Below are positions 11,285 through 21,286 of a stretch of DNA of 31,664 nucleotides, in pieces (positions within the stretch are counted from its first letter, which is position 1; the number at the start of each line of letters is the position of its first letter). Made by a program: the position numbers and the translations under genes. Origin of the DNA: Neoconidiobolus thromboides FSU 785 (taxonomy: Eukaryota; Entomophthoromycota; Entomophthoromycetes; Entomophthorales; Neoconidiobolaceae); contig MU626476.1 in assembly GCA_025603075.1 (NCBI GenBank), forward strand, positions 1 through 31,664, in the 5' to 3' direction. The notes beneath the pieces were generated by a model. It was not told the DNA's origin and ran no database searches. It saw only the letters and a list, made by a program, of their open reading frames with translations.

Positions 11285-11382
11285 GGAGGTGTTTTTTTAT
11301 TTCCTCGCCTTTTCCATTTTTAAAGCGCTATTTAAGTAGAAAAGTTGCTAGTAAAATTCTTGGACAAAAAAATACTTTTACC
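11285..11382 (+). mobile_element. MITE copy 2 (right end diverged)
   Basis: The left end is ATAT followed by GGAGGTGTTTTTTT. The core TTTTCCATTTTTAAAGCGCTA is intact, and the right end has decayed to AATACTTTTACC. It sits next to, and partly defines, a boundary of a satellite unit. Confidence 0.7.
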
Positions 11383-11722
11383 TATCAAAAGATCAGAAGT
11401 AAAAAGAGATAATAATAATGACTCGAAGTATTAAGTTAAAAGATGAGAATTTGAGTTAGGATATGAAAAAGATGTGAAGTAATAAACACTAAAGCCCTTT
11501 AAACATCAGGATTGGATTCAGTATTTTATATTTATGGAAGTAAAGTTAAATAATCAAACCCTTAATAGTATAGTCATTAGTTTATAAATGAAAATTTTAT
11601 AGTGATGTGTAATCAACTAGAGCATTTTTAGTTATCAAAAGATCGATAGTAAAAAGAGGTAAAAAGAATCAGAAATATGGGCTAAATGATGAGGACTTAG
11701 AATAGCATTTGTTAAAACTACT

Positions 11723-11824
11723 TGGGAATATATTTTTTTGTTTAAGAGTCTTACTAACAATCTTTATACTCCAAACAATGCTTAAAAAATGGAATAAGTG
11801 ACAAAATCAAAAAAAATCATCCTT
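11723..11824 (-). mobile_element. MITE copy 3 (decayed)
   Basis: TGGGAATATATTTTTTTGTT starts the element, CTTAAAAAATGGAATAAGTG marks the arm and AAAATCATCCTT the end. The palindromic AGCGCT core has decayed. It interrupts a satellite unit between its GGACTTAGAATAGCATTTG block and its CCTTTAAACTTTAG block. Confidence 0.55.
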
Positions 11825-12406
11825 TAAACTTTAGAATTTAAGTTTGTAGTTTATATTTATGAAAGTGAGGACCAAATGGTCCAGCCTCTAATAATACAGC
11901 TACCAGTTTAATACCAAAGTTCCAAAATAGTATAGAAACTAAATACTAATTAAAGATTATTAAATTCAACTTAAACCTCGGAAATGAAGTTCACAGTTTG
12001 TTCCAACTATAGAAACAAACTCTAAAGAACCAAACTTCTTAGTGAAATAACTTCCAAATTAACATTAATCTTTAAATAGTAAGGAAGCGAGGATTTAAAA
12101 TAATATATAAAAGAGCTATTGAATAGCGATCACTAAATCCTTTTAATTTCCGGGACTAAAATTCGGAGCTCACATTTGTTTTAGAGATAAAGATAAAACG
12201 ATTGATCTCTTATTAATATGATTGTTAGTATTATCAAGATATTAATAACAATGTAAATATGAGTTGTAAGAGAGAAGTCCTTAAAACCATTTTGATTATG
12301 GCTTTAAAAATCAGAGTTTGCATCTATCAATGTGAAAATTGAAGGACTTTAATCTCTAGTAGTATAATTATTAGTCTATAGATTTTGAAATTTCAAAATG
12401 ATATAT

Positions 12407-12502
12407 GGGGGTTTGTTTTGATTTTATTACTTTTCCATTTTTTAAGCGCTATTTGAGCGGAAAAATTGGTAGTAAAATTCTTAAACACAAAAATACATCT
12501 CC
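12407..12502 (+). mobile_element. MITE copy 4 (96 bp, TSD ATAT)
   Basis: GGGGGTTTGTTTTG begins the element and ACAAAAATACATCTCC ends it, with ATAT on both sides. The core TTTTTTAAGCGCTATTTGAG is intact. It is inserted in the satellite array. Confidence 0.85.
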
Positions 12503-13356
12503 ATATATCCAACTACACATCTTTTATCTCGCTTTTTAACTTAGATACACGATGGTTTATTATCGCCTTTTTTATAAAATTTTAAATAGTCAAAAATATT
12601 TAAGAAAAGGGACCAAATATGAATTATTAGAATCCTTTAAATTCTGGGATTAAGATCCAGAGTTTACATTAGTTATAGAAACAAACACTGAATATCCAAA
12701 CATTTTAAAAGTATACTTACTAGTTTAAAGTTAAATTCCAAAATCAATATAAACGAAAGTTATCGAACAACAATTGCTAAAGCCATAGAAACTCGGATCT
12801 GATACCAGAAGTTAGAATTGTATAAAAACTTAAGTCAGGTGATCGAATCTTTGTTAGTTAGCTATTATATTAACTTTGGTGTTTTTAAATAGTAATCAAA
12901 AAACTATTAACAAATAATAGTTAGACTAATACTAATTCTAGATAAAAATTAAAAAACAGAAATAATCAAAATTAACGTGTAAAATTAATACAACTTATAA
13001 CATTTAGCATTCCAGTTTTTCTTACCAGATAAAAAACTGATTTATATGTAATGCAAATAAATTTCAAGACCTTGCTAGTTAAATGCAAACTTTAACAATG
13101 ACAAGTACGTTTATATACTTGATCAAAGGAGTTAGGAAGGTTTTGTTGATATTTGTTAAAAGCTGATTCTATGTTTTTCTATAAGTATTTAATTATGTAC
13201 ATAAACTTAAGATAATATATCATTTTAAGTAAAGCTTCAATTTTATTAAATGTAATACGAAAATCATTATACAATTTATTTATGTTAAGTTGAAATAGAA
13301 AAAAAGATTGATTAAAGAATAGTATCATCAATTTTAATAATAAAAAATGTTTATGA

Positions 13357-13427
13357 TGCGTACACTGGGAATCGAACCCAGGCCACTTCTTTGGAAGAGA
13401 AGTATTCTACCTCTATACTATGTACGC
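13357..13427 (-). tRNA. tRNA-Gly(UCC)
   Basis: Read on the minus strand, the acceptor stem GCGTACA pairs fully with TGTACGC, and the discriminator is A. The D-arm is GTAT-AGAGGTA-GAAT. The anticodon stem CTTCT/AGAAG encloses loop CTTCCAA, giving anticodon TCC (reads GGA). The T-arm is CTGGG-TTCGATT-CCCAG. There is no intron. A run of six T at 13347-13342 follows as the Pol III terminator. It sits alone in the repeat array, 115 bp from MITE copy 5. Confidence 0.95.
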
Positions 13428-13543
13428 TCTTTTTACCATTCATAATTGTTAAAATAATTTTAAACCTTTAAAAAATTTTGTGCACTTTAGAGTTGAAAAT
13501 AGTGTTTTTTAAAATAAAAAATCAAGGGCTAAATTTTTGATAT

Positions 13544-13641
13544 GGGAGTATTTTTTTGACTTCATTATTTTTTCCATTTTTTAAGCACTATTTAAGCGGA
13601 AAATTTGTTAGTAAAATCCTTAAACACAAAAATACATCCCT
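13544..13641 (+). mobile_element. MITE copy 5 (98 bp, TSD ATAT)
   Basis: GGGAGTATTTTTTTGACTTC begins it and AAAAATACATCCCT ends it, flanked by ATAT on both sides. The core reads TTTTTTAAGCACTATTTAAGC. It lies 117 bp upstream of the tRNA-Gly in the tRNA's own orientation. Confidence 0.85.
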
Positions 13642-15259
13642 ATATAGCGTAATTATAGTATTGAATCAGTTTGATTATTTTATATTCAATATTAAATAAC
13701 CGGGTTGATTTTAGATGTTAAATAGCTATTTATATAGGTTATAAATTGATATATAAGCTGATGATACTAAAAGCTATCAGCTAATAACCACTAAACCCAT
13801 TTTAACTTCAGGATTGATACTCAAGTTTAGACTTTATAGAAATAAAAATCAAAAGATTAAATCTTTATTAATACAGCTATTAGTCTAATTTTATAGTGAC
13901 AAAGAATAAAGAAAAGCTACGTAACAACAGTTTTCATAAATTGGGATTGAAATCAGTAGTTTACACTTATGAAAGTAAAAGTTGAATAGACTATAACCTT
14001 CATTAATATGACTATTAGATTAATATTAGTCTTCTAAATAGTAATCAAAGTGATTGACTATAAATAAATATTGGAATAAATATTGAAATAATATCAACTT
14101 TATTTCTATTTATAATTGATAATAAGTTAAAATTAGAATATTAAAAGCTTCGATTAAAACTGGCATTTATGTTAAACTATTGTATATAGGAATGATAAAA
14201 TGATTTAATAATTATTCAAACTTCACAATGAAAATAAGAGAACTTTTTTTCATAGGCCTTTTTTATTAGTTTGGTAAAATATTATCATTATTTTTATAAT
14301 ATAATTAGCTTGTTTTATCAGCCTTTATTTGAATTTTAGAGATTTCAAGTAATGGTGAGCTCACTAATTCTATAAAATTGGGCTAAATTTAAGAAAATGT
14401 GTTTAGTTTTACACTTAATCAGAATAAAAAGTTGTCATTAGTGAGTTAATTTAATTATTACAAAAAATAAGATTATGATAGAGATAGGTTAAGTATTTTT
14501 TAATACTTATTTGAAATTCCAATTGAATAAAGTGGATTCATGAACTTCACTAAAAGTATAACATTGTATACTATAGTTTAAATTTATATTAAAATTGTTG
14601 CCTAATGAATGTTATTATTTTATTTCATCTGGATACTCGTAATAAAAAATTAAGTGAGTATTCTAACATGTTAGCTTCTATTATTAAATATCACTTGCTT
14701 AGTTAATATTCGTAATCGAAGCCATTATTTTTAATAAAATTGTGTTAGATTTCATGTGATATATGGCTTTAAAATATGAGATTATTTCTTAAATAGTAAA
14801 CAATTATTGAATTTATTTATTTATTCGAGATAAGACTAGTAATGAGAGGGGTTTTTTATTAACAGTATAATATTATGATTTATTAACTAATTGATATTCA
14901 ATTTTGATAATATTGATAAATAATTTAGTCAAAAAAATAAATTGTTCTAAAAATAACTCAGCAGTTTAACCCTTGCCACTAATCTTACCAACCAAAAAAA
15001 GAACTCAATTTTCCGTTTAACAAATAAAGTCTTTTACTTTTATTGGTTAAAATCTTTACTTATTTCCCCATCCACTTCAAATAGGCTAATAAGTTTTTGC
15101 AAAGACTGAAATTAATCTCCGAGTAAATCTATAGTTGAAACCACACTTAATAAAAATCAAATCAATTAGTTGATCAATTAATTTTTTAAAATTTTAATCA
15201 ATTTTAACTTAACAACTGAAAAAGATAATAACTTATCCATCATAATAGTAACAATAATA

Positions 15260-16368
15260 ATGGAACTTAGTACCTCACATCGTTCACCCTCCCATTTAAA
15301 CCGACCAGTTATCTCGTCCCCACTCCTTCCTGATGTTGAATTAGCCCGTTCGAACACCGTCAATTACTCCCCTAAGCCAACCTCCCATACTGTGATCCGA
15401 CGACCACGAGCCAATGTTCGTCGTTCACAAACAATAAGTCAAGTTTTTGATTTATCCCCATTAGATAATCTATCTAGTTCACCAATGGCTACTGCTATCT
15501 TTGCTAATAATGAAAAACCATTGGCAACAAAAACATTTTTAAATCGACATCTTAAAAATAAGACTTCACAATCTTCATTGAGTTTAAGTAGAAGTCCTTC
15601 TATTAGAGAAGGAAAAGAGGGAAGTAAGGAAGAAAATGGTGGATTAAAGGTGGAAATTGCTTTTTTGGATATGCATGCTTCTCTTCAAGCAGAATATTGT
15701 TTTGAAAGAACTAAGGTAAGATTTTATTTTAAGAAAAGTAATAATTTAGATTAATTGAATTTTCTTTAGCCTTTGGTACATAACGGACGATATTTATTAA
15801 AAAGAGGATTATTAAAATTAAAGAAAAAAGAAGATTTTCCATTAGTTTATGTAAGTTTAAAATATGTCCCTGAAAATGAATAATGGGTATTAATAAGCTA
15901 TTTTTTATAATCTTTTAGATCTTTTTATTCAGTGATTGTTTAGTTTATGGTACTTCGCCTGACGGCCAACCACAAGGTTTAACAGAACAAAAGATATTTA
16001 ATTTTATGGATTTAAAATTAGATTCTAATTTAGGTAACTATACGATATTTTCATTTAATCAATATTGATATTAATAAGCTCAATTAATAGTTGAAGGCAA
16101 CACTTTCAGTCTCACATATCACGATGAAATTTTAACTTTTGAAGCAACAGATAGAGAAGAATGTGAACGATGGGTTATGGTAATTCAAAGCGGTATTACA
16201 TTTCATTGTACCTTAAGTCAAAGAAAAGCAAAAGAAGTATCTATCAGTACAGCTCACTCAAGGAAAAATTCAATATCTAGTTTAAATTCGGTACTTAATG
16301 GGGATAAATTATCAAGAAGAAGTTCGTTTTATAATTCATTAAAAGAATTGGTGGGTACTTTTATTTAA
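15260..16368 (+). CDS. PH-domain protein
   Basis: Four exons (15260-15715, 15770-15850, 15919-16033, 16091-16368) joined by GTAAG/GTAAC...TAG introns of 54, 68 and 57 nt give 309 residues. Residues 1-135 are Ser/Pro/Arg-rich and probably disordered. A pleckstrin-homology domain spans ~150-265. Its first strands are NGRYLLKRGLLKLKKK, followed by YIFLFSDCLVYG, FNFMDLKLDSN, FSLTYHDEILTFEATDRE and the C-terminal helix ECERWVMVIQSGI with the invariant Trp. This order matches PH domains of FYVE/RhoGEF-type proteins, but no RhoGEF or FYVE domain is present. The ~45-residue tail is basic and Ser-rich (SRKNSISSLNSV, LSRRSSFYNS), resembling phosphorylation sites for AGC-type kinases. Phosphoinositide binding at a membrane is the likely role; the specific function is not recognisable. 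Confidence 0.85.
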
Positions 16369-17148
16369 ACAAAGACAAACAAAATGAAGTGGAAAGTAGA
16401 GGATAAGAAACAAAGAATTGAAAGAAGATAAAGTGACAAAGGGATGGAAATTTAAGAAAGATAACAAGAAGAGGGCATATACATATTGTAACTAATATTT
16501 TTTTATTGTGTAATTTTGTTTTTTAATCAATTAATATCAAGTTTTTAATGATTATTATCGTATTTTTATTTTTGTAATAAAAGAGTTATTTTAAAAAAAT
16601 TAATCGTATTTTGGTGTATTCCATACTTTTTTTGATTATATAGAAAAGAACAAGTTTGATTTATTAAGATGTAAAAAATTCAAGAAAAGTAAATTAAGAT
16701 AAAAATGAAGTTCAAAGTAATTAAATAAGTCAAGTTACTTTACTAACTGGTTTCCAGTCCAGTATTTGGAGTTGGAATAGCTATCTAGGGTTTGGTTTAA
16801 TGCACATACAAGTAGTTAAAGAATTTAACTAAAAGTTCTTCTCATTCAATTATTATAACAAATGAGTAAAGAGGGAAGCGTTCGATGAATTATGTGTGTT
16901 ATATATAAAGGCGAATTATAATAAACAACTTTAATTTCAAAAAAGTAGTATATAGGCATGTTTTTTTTGACTTGATTACTTTTTCCATTTTTTGAGCACT
17001 ATTTGAGTGGAAAAATTGTTAGTAAAATTCTTAAACACAAAGATACATCTCCATATTATTTGTTAATTGAAAGGTTAATTCAAATATTAAAATTGCAATA
17101 AATTAAGGAATGTACTTAAATAAATATTATTAATTAAACTTTTTATTT
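16369..17148. other. Convergent spacer between PH-domain and CENP-P genes
   Basis: This spacer holds the 3' ends of two convergent genes and MITE copy 6 (16954-17052). Nothing else is recognised in it. Confidence 0.4.
16954..17052 (+). mobile_element. MITE copy 6 (99 bp, TSD ATAT)
   Basis: AGGCATGTTTTTTTTGACTT begins it and AAAGATACATCTCC ends it, with ATAT on both sides. It lies about 95 bp past the stop codon of the CENP-P-like gene. Confidence 0.85.
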
Positions 17149-17293
17149 TTATTTTGAATCTTCAAATAAGGTTGATAATGTAATATGAATAGCATTTTCA
17201 ACTCCTTTTAATTCACATAAAGTTTGAAATTGAGATGTTAATTTAAGTAATAGATTAGTTTTAGATGAGATATTAATAAGATCTAAAATAGGT

Positions 17294-17343
<50 letters not shown>

Positions 17344-18491
17344 CTCTTATTATTTAATTTGGATAATAAATTATTATAAATTATTACTTGATTTTCTTCA
17401 TTAATATTTAATTGATAAATTAAATTAAGTTCCAAAGTAGGATCACTAAATATTAGAAATAAATCAATTTTTTTATAAAATATAAAGTATAAAATAATTT
17501 CAAACAAATAACTTACTTTGGATCAATAAACATAACAATAGCATCGGTCCCATAAAGATATGGATTACAATATTTTTTTTGATTTTGACGTATATTGTTC
17601 ATACTACTTTTTCTTTTACTAAATAGCTGATCATATTTCTTTAAGACTTCAAAAAATAACGGTAAATTGCAACTAAATTCACACCTAAAAATATCAATTA
17701 CTATTGTCAATAAATGATATAATAAATAATAAATAATAAATAATAAATAATAGAAAACTCCTCTTATTTACCTTTTTAAAAACCCATTAATTTCATTATT
17801 TAATCCACCATTAATTTGAATTTTTAAATTTTTAACTTTAGATTGCTTATCCATAATGATACTATCAAAACTTAAATGAAATCTTATATTTGTAAAATGA
17901 CCTGATAACTCATAGGCTTCGCCTAAATCAACATAATTTAGTAACCCATTGTATATACAATTACAAATAATATATATTATTTACCATCTTTATCTTTTAA
18001 AGGCAATTTATCAAATTCAGTAAACTTTAATTGAAATTGATGTTCCGAAATTTGTAACTATTAATAAAATCAATTAAATAATACAATACATAAATAATAT
18101 AGTGAATTTACAATCGTTTTTAAATTCTGTATTCTTTTATTTTTATCCATTTCACTTGGTAATACCATAGGTAAATCTAATCCTGTTAAATAATGATTCG
18201 TTCCTAATAAATCACTATAAAGATAAAACAAATAAATAAACAGAATAATATAATAAAATTAATTTACTATTTAAACAATAATGACATTTAATACTTATTT
18301 ATTTACTTAACTTACATTATTTGTTCGATATCTTGAATCGATATTTTATTTTGAATAACTACTCTATTCCATAATAGTAAATTAGTTAATACTTCTATTT
18401 CATTATGTTCTTGTTTTATTTTTTGTTGCAATTGTTGTTTTAGATTTAATAATTTTGATGTTATTTGTTCTATATTGTCTGTTTCTTCCAT
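17149..18491 (-). CDS. CENP-P-like inner kinetochore (CCAN) subunit
   Basis: Seven exons: 18491-18316, 18214-18112, 18057-17985, 17922-17772, 17684-17517, 17445-17345 and 17282-17149. They are joined by GT...AG introns of 101, 54, 62, 87, 71 and 62 nt, giving 301 residues; human CENP-P has 288. Residues ~5-57 are a predicted coiled coil (KLLNLKQQLQQKIKQEHNEI). Then comes LTGLDLPMV, followed by two RWD-like alpha/beta modules. Landmarks shared with CENP-P are YELSGHFTNIRFHLSFD ahead of VKNLKIQING, and NNEINGFLKRCE with LPLFFEVLKKYDQLFSKRK. Later come LELNLIYQLNINEENQV with NNLLSKL, and a last helix with LCELKGVENAIHITLSTLF. CENP-P pairs with CENP-O in the COMA/CENP-O complex (Ctf19 in budding yeast, Fta2 in fission yeast) on centromeric chromatin. 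The assignment rests on the order and spacing of these blocks, because overall identity is low in this family. The last intron contains a (TTA)n tract. Confidence 0.72.
17294..17339 (+). repeat. (TAA)n microsatellite in an intron
   Basis: About 15 uninterrupted ATA/TAA trinucleotides fill most of intron 6 of the CENP-P-like gene, starting five bases after its GTAAG donor on the minus strand. Length variation would alter a 62-nt intron that is already near the minimum seen in this window. Confidence 0.9.
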
Positions 18492-18980
18492 CTTTGTTGA
18501 ATTTGAGATGAGTATTGAGCTAATTTCAGTAAAAATAAGAATTAATAGAAATTTTAATTATTAAATTCCTATTAATTGATTTAGCCAATAGATTAAAATT
18601 AAACTTCATCCCTTATTTCTTTGTTGAATCCTTATTATAATATAGATTTTTAAGTATAAATTTTGTAATAAAAAACAATCTAATAAAGCACTAGTTTATA
18701 TTCTAAAGTTCTATTATAAATTAACTAATATGAGCTAACTATTTTATTTTAATCATTCTGATTTAACTATTCTAAAATTATAAACTATGTTTCATCAAGT
18801 TAAATTAAAGTTGAATAATTTAAAAACTATTGAATAAGTATTGTTAAAATACTTATCGACTACATCATCAATTTTAATTAATAAGTATATATATAAATAG
18901 ATCATTAAATCATTCGACTTTAATTGAAACACTTAAATTTAATAATTAAGTCATAAAATTTTTATTTTTTACTGTTTTAA
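18492..18980. other. Spacer between SPF27 and CENP-P genes
   Basis: This AT-rich spacer lies between two minus-strand genes and should contain the terminator of SPF27 and the promoter of the CENP-P-like gene. No specific motif was recognised. Confidence 0.35.
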
Positions 18981-20059
18981 TTATTCTTTGTCTTCATCTT
19001 CATCTTCCTCATTCTTATTCTCTTTCTCTTCTTTAGGTGGTGGTGGTACATTTTTTAAATAATCAATTTCCAATTTTAAATTCTGTATAGCCAAATCCAC
19101 TTGTAGTTTACTATTAACTAAATTATTCCATTCCATTTCTAATTCCTTTAATTTATCTCCTATTTCGAGCTAAATGATAATAATAATATAAGAATAAATA
19201 AATTAATATACATTTAATAATAGTAATAAAAAATAAAAATAAAACGGTAATATTAAAAATAGAAAATAAACTCTCTTACCTGTTCCAATTTTCGATTTTT
19301 ATGAATATTTAATGTATTTTCTTTTACTGCTTCTAACTCTCTTTTAATTCCCTTTTCCATTTTATCTAATAAGTAATTATGATATTTCCAACCATTAATT
19401 GAATAAGTTTGCATGAGTTCTTGATTTAATAAACTATAAAATAGAATTCATTTAGTTAATTTTATTCTAATCTCATCTCATTTCATTTCTATAGCAACAA
19501 TGATATAAAATAAAACCCATTAACTTACCTCAATTCCATATGTTCTAATTGAGCTTTTGAATTATCTGCTGCCGATTTCCATTCGGACAAAATACTTTTC
19601 TCTAATCCCTTTTTCATTTCTTTAATCTTTGGTTCTTTTAATGTATATCGACTAGTTTCTAATCCTTTTAATTTCTGTCTTTTTTCTACTCGATTAATTT
19701 CTTTTTTTAACAATTCATCATGCTAAAAACCAAAACAATATTTTATTTAATTATCTTTCAATGGACATTAAATTTACCTCAAATAGATTGATGTTAACTG
19801 GTAATTCGGTATGCTCTTTATAACTATTATTAGGGCGTGTCATCTCTTGTTCAATTAAATGATTCACTTGTAATTGAATTTCTATAAATAAATAAAATTA
19901 AATTATTGCAATTACTAAAATTCCTTTTCTACCTTCGTCTTCATAATGTTTATCAATATCTAGCAAAAATAAGTTGATTAATAAATCATCTAAGACTCGA
20001 TTTTATTTTATTATTAACTTACATGGAAGTGAATCTAAACTACTATCAATTTCAGCCAT
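18981..20059 (-). CDS. BCAS2: Pre-mRNA-splicing factor SPF27 (BCAS2/Cwf7)
   Basis: Six exons: 20059-20023, 19959-19933, 19881-19778, 19722-19529, 19433-19280 and 19169-18981. They are joined by introns of 63, 51, 55, 95 and 110 nt, giving 234 residues (human BCAS2 has 225). The N-terminus MAEIDSSLDSLPYIDKHYED matches the family's DALPYFDxxYE opening. LIEQEMTRP corresponds to the LVEEETRRxRP block, and SRYTLKEPK to the RYELPxP block. SEWKSAADNSKAQLEHMELR corresponds to [20 protein letters not shown], and LLNQELMQTYSINGWKYHN to the next helix. The remainder is a long coiled coil ending in an acidic Glu/Lys/Asp tail. SPF27 is a core member of the Prp19/NTC complex, which activates the spliceosome. 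It is itself encoded by the second most intron-rich gene in this window. Confidence 0.93.
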
Positions 20060-20582
20060 TTCCTATGAATTTTTTATTTATTAAGCTGAAACTTATCGAA
20101 CTTGGTGGTGAGAAATAAAATTTTATTTTTGAGTTGATTTAGTTTACCTTGAAATAAATCGAAGCATTTGAATTATAGCCTATAATCATCAAGTTGAAAT
20201 TCTCATTTTTATAAAAAACAATTTTTAATTTTTAAACTTAAAAAGTGGAATATCTGAACTTTTAGTAAAAATAGCTTTTATAATTTTTTTATTCGTTTTT
20301 ATATATTAATATGGGGACTTGAATTAACTAAGAATATCTAATGTGTTATATATAAAAGAATCAAACTTTTTAGCTATATCAATGTAATCTTACACAGTTA
20401 CTAAATAATCCTAATTTGAAGCCTATAAAATTATTTTTGAAGCTCTCTATTTGAGCTTATACAAACAAAAAGGTTTCAAAACAATTTGATAAAACTGTTG
20501 CTTTACTTAGTAAAGCGCAAAAAAATACTCTTAAATAAAGTAGCAATCGTGTTAAATTACTTTAAAATCTCTATTTATATAT

Positions 20583-20678
20583 GGGGGTGTATTTTTTTGT
20601 TTAAGAATTTTATTACATCTTTCCACTCAAGTAGCGCTTAAAAAATGGAAAAATAATGAAACTAAAAAAAACAGTCCC
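20583..20678 (-). mobile_element. MITE copy 7 (96 bp, TSD ATAT)
   Basis: GGGGGTGTATTTTTTTGTTT begins it and AAAAAAAACAGTCCC ends it, with ATAT on both sides. The core TAGCGCTTAAAAAATGG is intact. Confidence 0.85.
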
Positions 20679-20879
20679 ATATCTTTAGTTTATATTTCTC
20701 ACTTTAGAACTATTTATACTAGGAATAAGTGATGTTGTCTGAAAGAGTACCTTTGATTATATATATTATCAAAAACTAGTAAGTTTTATGACCAGATTGT
20801 TTTTTAGGAATAATGATATAGTTAAAAGATCTATTTTTGTAGCTTGAATATAAAAATTGTGTTAAAATAAGATGAATAT

Positions 20880-20972
20880 TATTTTAAAATTTTGTCTTTT
20901 TGAAAATTTGCTCTTTTTTCTGCTCAATAATACTTAAAAATAGAAAAAAAATGAAACCAAAAATACTTTTAA
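20880..20972 (-). mobile_element. MITE copy 8 (badly decayed)
   Basis: AATAATACTTAAAAATAG followed by AAAAAAAATGAAACCAAAAATAC aligns with the inner and right arm of the family, but neither terminal GGGG/CCCC nor a target duplication survives. The boundaries are approximate. Confidence 0.4.
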
Positions 20973-21286
20973 ATTTCATAGTAAAATATTAAAACATTTG
21001 ATAGAAACTTGAGGTTAGAGTCTTTTGTTAAAGCTAAATGATTATCTACCTATTCAAAATTTTGATGATCTTTCAGTTTTTTTCTAGCATTTTTAACTTT
21101 AATAAACTAAACCTTTGCATAAGTGTAAATAGAGAAAAAAATCACCATATAAGGAAATTAAATTTTATTAAAAACTAAAGCTCACTGACCCAATCAAAGC
21201 CATAAAAAAACACATCAACATCCTACTTCTTATCCAATACACCTAAAAAATAAAAAGGTACAATATAACACTACTTCATTTACCTA

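Larger units (their letters stand above)
9850..14060 (+). repeat. Degenerate tandem-like repeat array
   Basis: At least eleven diverged copies of one unit are recognisable. The best anchor is a block resembling GCTAAAxCCTTTxAAxTTCGGGATTGAA. It is followed by CAGAGTTTACATTTGTTATAGAAACAAAAATTGAA, then by CCTCTAATAATATAGCTATTAGT, and often by CTAAATAGTAATCAAAG. Anchors lie near 9971, 10203, 11493, 11821, 11970, 12140, 12285, 12630, 12780, 13793 and 13935. After subtracting inserted MITEs the spacing falls into about 140-175 and 225-245 bp. The longer form carries an extra block (TATCAAAAGATCxxTAGTAAAAAGAG...GATGAGAATTTAG) seen at 10080, 11384 and 11633. Identity between copies is low and no frame stays open, so this looks like an old satellite rather than a gene. 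Confidence 0.6.
9138..15259. other. 6.1-kb gene desert (repeats, MITEs, one tRNA)
   Basis: I find no protein-coding gene between the PP4R3 and PH-domain genes. The stretch holds the degenerate repeat array (about 9.85-14.06 kb), MITEs at 11285, 11723, 12407 and 13544, and tRNA-Gly at 13357. The parts 9138-9850 and 14060-15177 are plain AT-rich sequence. Immediately upstream of 15260 there is an AT-rich, CCAAT-poor promoter region without a recognisable motif. Confidence 0.5.
20060..21286. other. 1.2-kb AT-rich intergenic region
   Basis: This region holds the promoter side of SPF27 and the 3' side of the sterol acyltransferase gene. One clear MITE (20583-20678) and one decayed MITE (about 20880-20972) are present. 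No gene is visible. Confidence 0.45.

Noticed and set aside
15178-15363. Minus-strand ORF overlapping the start of the PH-domain gene
   Set aside because: It is antisense to a well-supported exon that splices in frame into a PH domain.
17295-17507. Minus-strand ORF ending in a poly-tyrosine run
   Set aside because: The poly-Tyr is the TTA microsatellite inside intron 6. The true exon is only 17445-17345.
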